NCBI GenBank assembly: GCA_002343715.1 | Contig: DDSA01000262.1 | Span: 1 to 17,946 of the forward strand | DNA: 17,946 bases | Origin: Phycisphaerales bacterium UBA2402 | GTDB lineage: Bacteria > Planctomycetota > Phycisphaerae > Phycisphaerales > UBA1924 | Direction: 5' to 3' | Part shown: positions 15,350 to 17,946 of the stretch, one piece after another | Layout of the letters: each line of letters starts with the position of its first letter | How positions within the stretch are numbered: the stretch's first letter is position 1 | The notes under the pieces: model-generated | Told to the model about the DNA's origin: nothing | Seen by the model: the letters and a program-made list of their open reading frames with translations, nothing else | Databases searched by the model: none | Translations under genes and position numbers: made by a program

Positions 15350-16852
15350 ATGAACAATTGTTGCTCAAAGACACTTTGGGAGTGTGACATCACACGGCGG
15401 GCGGCCGCGTCGTTGTTGCTGTGCGCGGGCAGCGCTGCGGGGCAGTGCTTCACGGGGTTCGGGCCTGTCGTCACGTTCCCTTCGGTGTCGTTGCCGCGGT
15501 GCGTCACGGCCGGGGACTTTGACGGCGATGGAATCCTTGATCTTGCGGTCGGCGCCTTCGGGAACTCGAATGTGCAGGCGTACCGCGGTGTAGGTAACGG
15601 CACTTTCTTGCCGGCGACCGCCCATGCCAACGCGGGAGGGGGATCGTGGATCGCGTCGGGTGACTTCAATCGCGATGGAAAACTGGACCTGGTCACGGCG
15701 ACTCAGACGAACATGGTGACCGTTCTGGTGGGGAACGGCAATCTGACATTCCAGCCTCCTTCGAGCCGGGGCGTGGCGACCGCGGTGTTCGCCGGGTGTG
15801 TGGGTGACTTCAACCGGGACGGGAAGTTGGATGTTGCCTGCTCACTCTTTCAGGTAGGGCAGCCGGCTCTGGCTGTTCTGCTGGGGAACGGCGATGGGAC
15901 TTTACAAGCACCATTGCACACGATGACCGGCTGGGTATCTGCGGGACTGGCGACGGCGGATATGAACCGGGACGGCAAACCTGATCTGGTGATGCACCAT
16001 CAGGGTCCGGCGCGGGTATCGGTCCTGCTCGGCAACGGATCGGGAGGGTTCTCGATCTCGTCCAGCGCGACACCGGTCAGCGCGCAGGACATCTGCGTCG
16101 GGGATTGGAATGGGGATGGCTCGCCGGATGTCGCGTTCTGCAACCCCTCGCAGGGGGCGTTGACGGTGATGCCCGGTGATGGAGCGGGCGGGCTGGGCTC
16201 CCCGCAGAACTACGCGCTGGCGGGCAGCGGGCCGTTGATCGCGGCCGACTTTGATCGCGATGGGGCGCTCGACATCGTGGGGACGAATCTCTACGGGCGC
16301 CAAGCGACCATCTTCATGGGGCAAGGCACGGGGGCGTTCGACCCGGGCATTATCTACAACGTCGCGGCGAATGCGTCCGTTTCGGGCGTTGCGGTCGGCG
16401 ACTTCAACGGCGATGGTCGGCTCGATATCGCCACCGCCAACTACAACTCGGCGAACATCGGCGTCATGCTTCAGCAATCGGCGTTCGCCCCCCCGGTGGT
16501 GACAACGCACCCGCCGTCCCGAGGAGTGGCGAGCGGGAATGGGACCGTGTTCAACGTCGCGGCGACCGGCGCGGGCACGCTGACGTATTCGTGGAGACGA
16601 AACGGCGTTGTGATGGTCAACGGGGGCGCTGTCTCTGGGCAGGGAAGCCCATCGCTGACCATCTCACCCGTGGATGAGACCTTCGACCTCAGCGCGATCG
16701 ATTGCGTGGTCTCAAACGCCTGCGGAGCGGCCGCGTCCCACCCCGCCGCGCTTTGCGTGGTACCTGCCTGCATCGCCGACATCAACGGAGACGGCGGCAT
16801 CGACGGGGCCGATGTGGAGTTCTTCTTCTCGCATTGGGAAGACGGGTGTTGA
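15350..16852 (+). CDS. Exported FG-GAP/VCBS seven-repeat protein with Ig-like domain and GC-type dockerin
   Basis: A 500-residue exported protein. The open frame extends far upstream, but ATG 15350 is chosen because a GGAG lies 6 nt before it and a signal peptide follows (Arg-Arg at 16-17, hydrophobic 18-30, Ala-Gly-Gln cleavage region). Seven calcium-loop repeats of the form D-[FMW]-[ND]-x-D-G start at residues 56, 105, 153, 204, 252, 300 and 351. Spacing is 48-51, which predicts a complete seven-bladed integrin-alpha-like propeller. Residues about 380-470 form an Ig-like module (YSWRRNG, LTISPV, then a paired-Cys CVVSNAC region). Residues 474-500 are a single GC-dockerin loop (DINGDGGIDGADVE, WEDGC) ending in Gly-Cys. 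The Cys-rich N-terminus (Cys4, Cys5, Cys12) is odd for an exported protein. Adhesion or carbohydrate binding is inferred from the domains; no enzyme motif is visible. Confidence 0.93.
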   Translation: MNNCCSKTLWECDITRRAAASLLLCAGSAAGQCFTGFGPVVTFPSVSLPRCVTAGDFDGDGILDLAVGAFGNSNVQAYRGVGNGTFLPATAHANAGGGSWIASGDFNRDGKLDLVTATQTNMVTVLVGNGNLTFQPPSSRGVATAVFAGCVGDFNRDGKLDVACSLFQVGQPALAVLLGNGDGTLQAPLHTMTGWVSAGLATADMNRDGKPDLVMHHQGPARVSVLLGNGSGGFSISSSATPVSAQDICVGDWNGDGSPDVAFCNPSQGALTVMPGDGAGGLGSPQNYALAGSGPLIAADFDRDGALDIVGTNLYGRQATIFMGQGTGAFDPGIIYNVAANASVSGVAVGDFNGDGRLDIATANYNSANIGVMLQQSAFAPPVVTTHPPSRGVASGNGTVFNVAATGAGTLTYSWRRNGVVMVNGGAVSGQGSPSLTISPVDETFDLSAIDCVVSNACGAAASHPAALCVVPACIADINGDGGIDGADVEFFFSHWEDGC

Positions 16853-17022
16853 ACCAGTACCTCCACGTGAGACGCAGAAACTTATCACTTTATACCTTCG
16901 TGCAGGGAAGCGAGCAATGACCGGCATTCTCGCTCATCTCACCGGAACTTGATGTGAAAGCAGTGTTCACGGAGGACTGAGACACGAAGATTGATAATTT
17001 ACTAGGGTGTACTCCAGAGACA

Positions 17023-17052
17023 TTGCTTATTGCGTACGAGTACTGCTATAGT
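17023..17052 (+). promoter_or_regulatory. Candidate promoter for efflux lipoprotein gene
   Basis: TTGCTT (17023-17028) and TATAGT (17047-17052), separated by 18 nt, resemble -35 and -10 boxes in an AT-rich patch before the efflux gene. Transcription would begin near 17059, leaving almost no leader before the chosen TTG start at 17062. If the TTG at 17023 is the real start instead, this cannot be the promoter. Confidence 0.28.
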
Positions 17053-17061
17053 GCGTTCAGG

Positions 17062-17946
17062 TTGGCAAAACGTACAGGACATCTTGGTTTACTGACCTTC
17101 CTTATTCCTCTTACAGGGTGCATGGTTGGCCCGGATTACCGCACGCCCGATGCTCCCACCGCCGATCGTTGGCTCGATGATGCTCGCCCGGACGAACCTT
17201 CAGCGGGGCACGTCGCGCAACCCCCTCCGGACTGGTGGGGGGCTTTCAAGGACCCGTTGCTCGACGCGATCGTCACCGAGGCGGTATCGCAGAATCTGAC
17301 TTTGCGGACGGCGGGCCTGCGAGTGATTCAAGCCCGGGCGGCGCGTGGGATCGCTGTAGGACAGTTCTTCCCGCAAACCCAGACCGTCGGGGCCGGGCTG
17401 AGCAACAACCAGTTCAGCAACAACACCCCCGAAGGAATCCAGGACAATGCCTTTGCAAGGAGTTCGGTCGCCCTTGAGGCCGTGTGGGAACTCGACTTCT
17501 GGGGCAAGTACAGGCGGGGGATCGAATCGGCGGATGCGGCTCTCCAGGCGAGTGTCGCGGCGTACGACGCTGTGCTAGTCAGCATCGCGGCGGAAGCGGC
17601 GACCAACTACATCCTGATCCGCACCGCGCAGGAGCGGCTCCGTTATGCTCGAGAAAACGTGAAACTTCAGCAGGACACGCTGGCACTAACCCAGGTGCGG
17701 TTCACGGCCGGCGCGGTCTCCGAACTCGATGTGGCGACGGCGCGGGCCACACTGGCCCAGACCCGAGCTCTGATTCCACAGTTCGAGGAAGCGCTCCGCT
17801 CGGCGACGGTGGCGTTGTGCCTCGTGCTGGGGCGGCCCCCCTCCGACCTGGCGGGCATGTTGGGTGATGGGGCCACCATCCCCGCCCCGCCCGTATCGAT
17901 CGCGCTGGGCGTTCCGGCCGACCTGCTCCGCCGCCGGCCCGATGTG
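17062..17946 (+). CDS. Outer-membrane efflux lipoprotein, TolC/NodT family (3' end missing)
   Basis: The first 295 codons of an outer-membrane channel of a tripartite (RND-type) efflux pump, cut by the right edge (family length is about 450-500). The frame is open from 16981 after a TGA. TTG at 17062 gives an ideal lipoprotein signal (Lys-Arg at 3-4, hydrophobic 8-18, Leu-Thr-Gly-Cys20); TTG at 17023 is an alternative. The mature start CMVGPDYRTP is the hallmark of NodT/OprM lipoproteins. WWGAFKDPLLDAIVTEA, NLTLRTAGLRVIQARA, VALEAVWELDFWGKYRRGIESA, the long helix around NYILIRTAQERL, and GVPADLLRRRPDV at the edge all match the family's repeat architecture. Membrane-fusion and pump subunits would be expected beyond the edge. 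There is no strong ribosome site, and the local upstream DNA is AT-rich compared with the gene. Confidence 0.93.
   Translation, partial: MAKRTGHLGLLTFLIPLTGCMVGPDYRTPDAPTADRWLDDARPDEPSAGHVAQPPPDWWGAFKDPLLDAIVTEAVSQNLTLRTAGLRVIQARAARGIAVGQFFPQTQTVGAGLSNNQFSNNTPEGIQDNAFARSSVALEAVWELDFWGKYRRGIESADAALQASVAAYDAVLVSIAAEAATNYILIRTAQERLRYARENVKLQQDTLALTQVRFTAGAVSELDVATARATLAQTRALIPQFEEALRSATVALCLVLGRPPSDLAGMLGDGATIPAPPVSIALGVPADLLRRRPDV

Overview
The window looks like chromosomal DNA from a high-GC planctomycete, most likely of the class Phycisphaerae. Three lines of evidence support this. One gene encodes a cytochrome with the planctomycete-specific DUF1587/1595/1592/1588 domain series. It lies next to a secreted sulfatase. 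Two unrelated secreted proteins end in the short Ca-binding 'GC-type dockerin' tail (Asp-x-Asn-x-Asp loop, Trp-Glu, terminal Gly-Cys) common in that group. Lineage is inferred from protein content only; no rRNA or tRNA gene was seen.

Layout, left (1-5552, all minus strand): a cytochrome running off the left edge, preceded by a formylglycine-type sulfatase and, further upstream, a 638-residue exported beta-sandwich protein with a GC-dockerin tail. A clean intrinsic terminator sits only 30 nt before the sulfatase start. It may end the upstream transcript or act as a leader attenuator. A structured 539-nt gene-free stretch follows.

Middle (6092-12000): an O-antigen-ligase-like polytopic membrane protein and a glutamine-hydrolysing asparagine synthetase lie on the minus strand, a pairing often seen in polysaccharide loci. 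The synthetase is divergent, across 46 nt, from an HscA-like Hsp70 chaperone on the plus strand. Convergent with the chaperone, 8 nt from its stop, is a 118-residue protein that is little more than a DUF4157 ('eCIS core') domain with an HELAH motif. This is the most unusual gene in the window.

Right (12204-17946): a PQQ-propeller lipoprotein (+) is convergent with a minus-strand pair, a TlpA-like thioredoxin-fold protein whose CxxC motif has lost its first cysteine, and a small DUF5658-type membrane protein. Divergent from that pair is a 500-residue exported protein with seven FG-GAP/VCBS calcium repeats, an Ig-like domain and a single GC-dockerin loop. After an AT-rich gap, an outer-membrane efflux lipoprotein (NodT/OprM type) starts and runs off the right edge.

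No mobile element, CRISPR array, tRNA or rRNA was recognised. Most of the genes act at or outside the inner membrane (sulfatase, cytochrome, dockerin-tailed proteins, ligase, lipoproteins, efflux). The first ~60 bases are G homopolymer-rich and are probably unreliable contig-end sequence.
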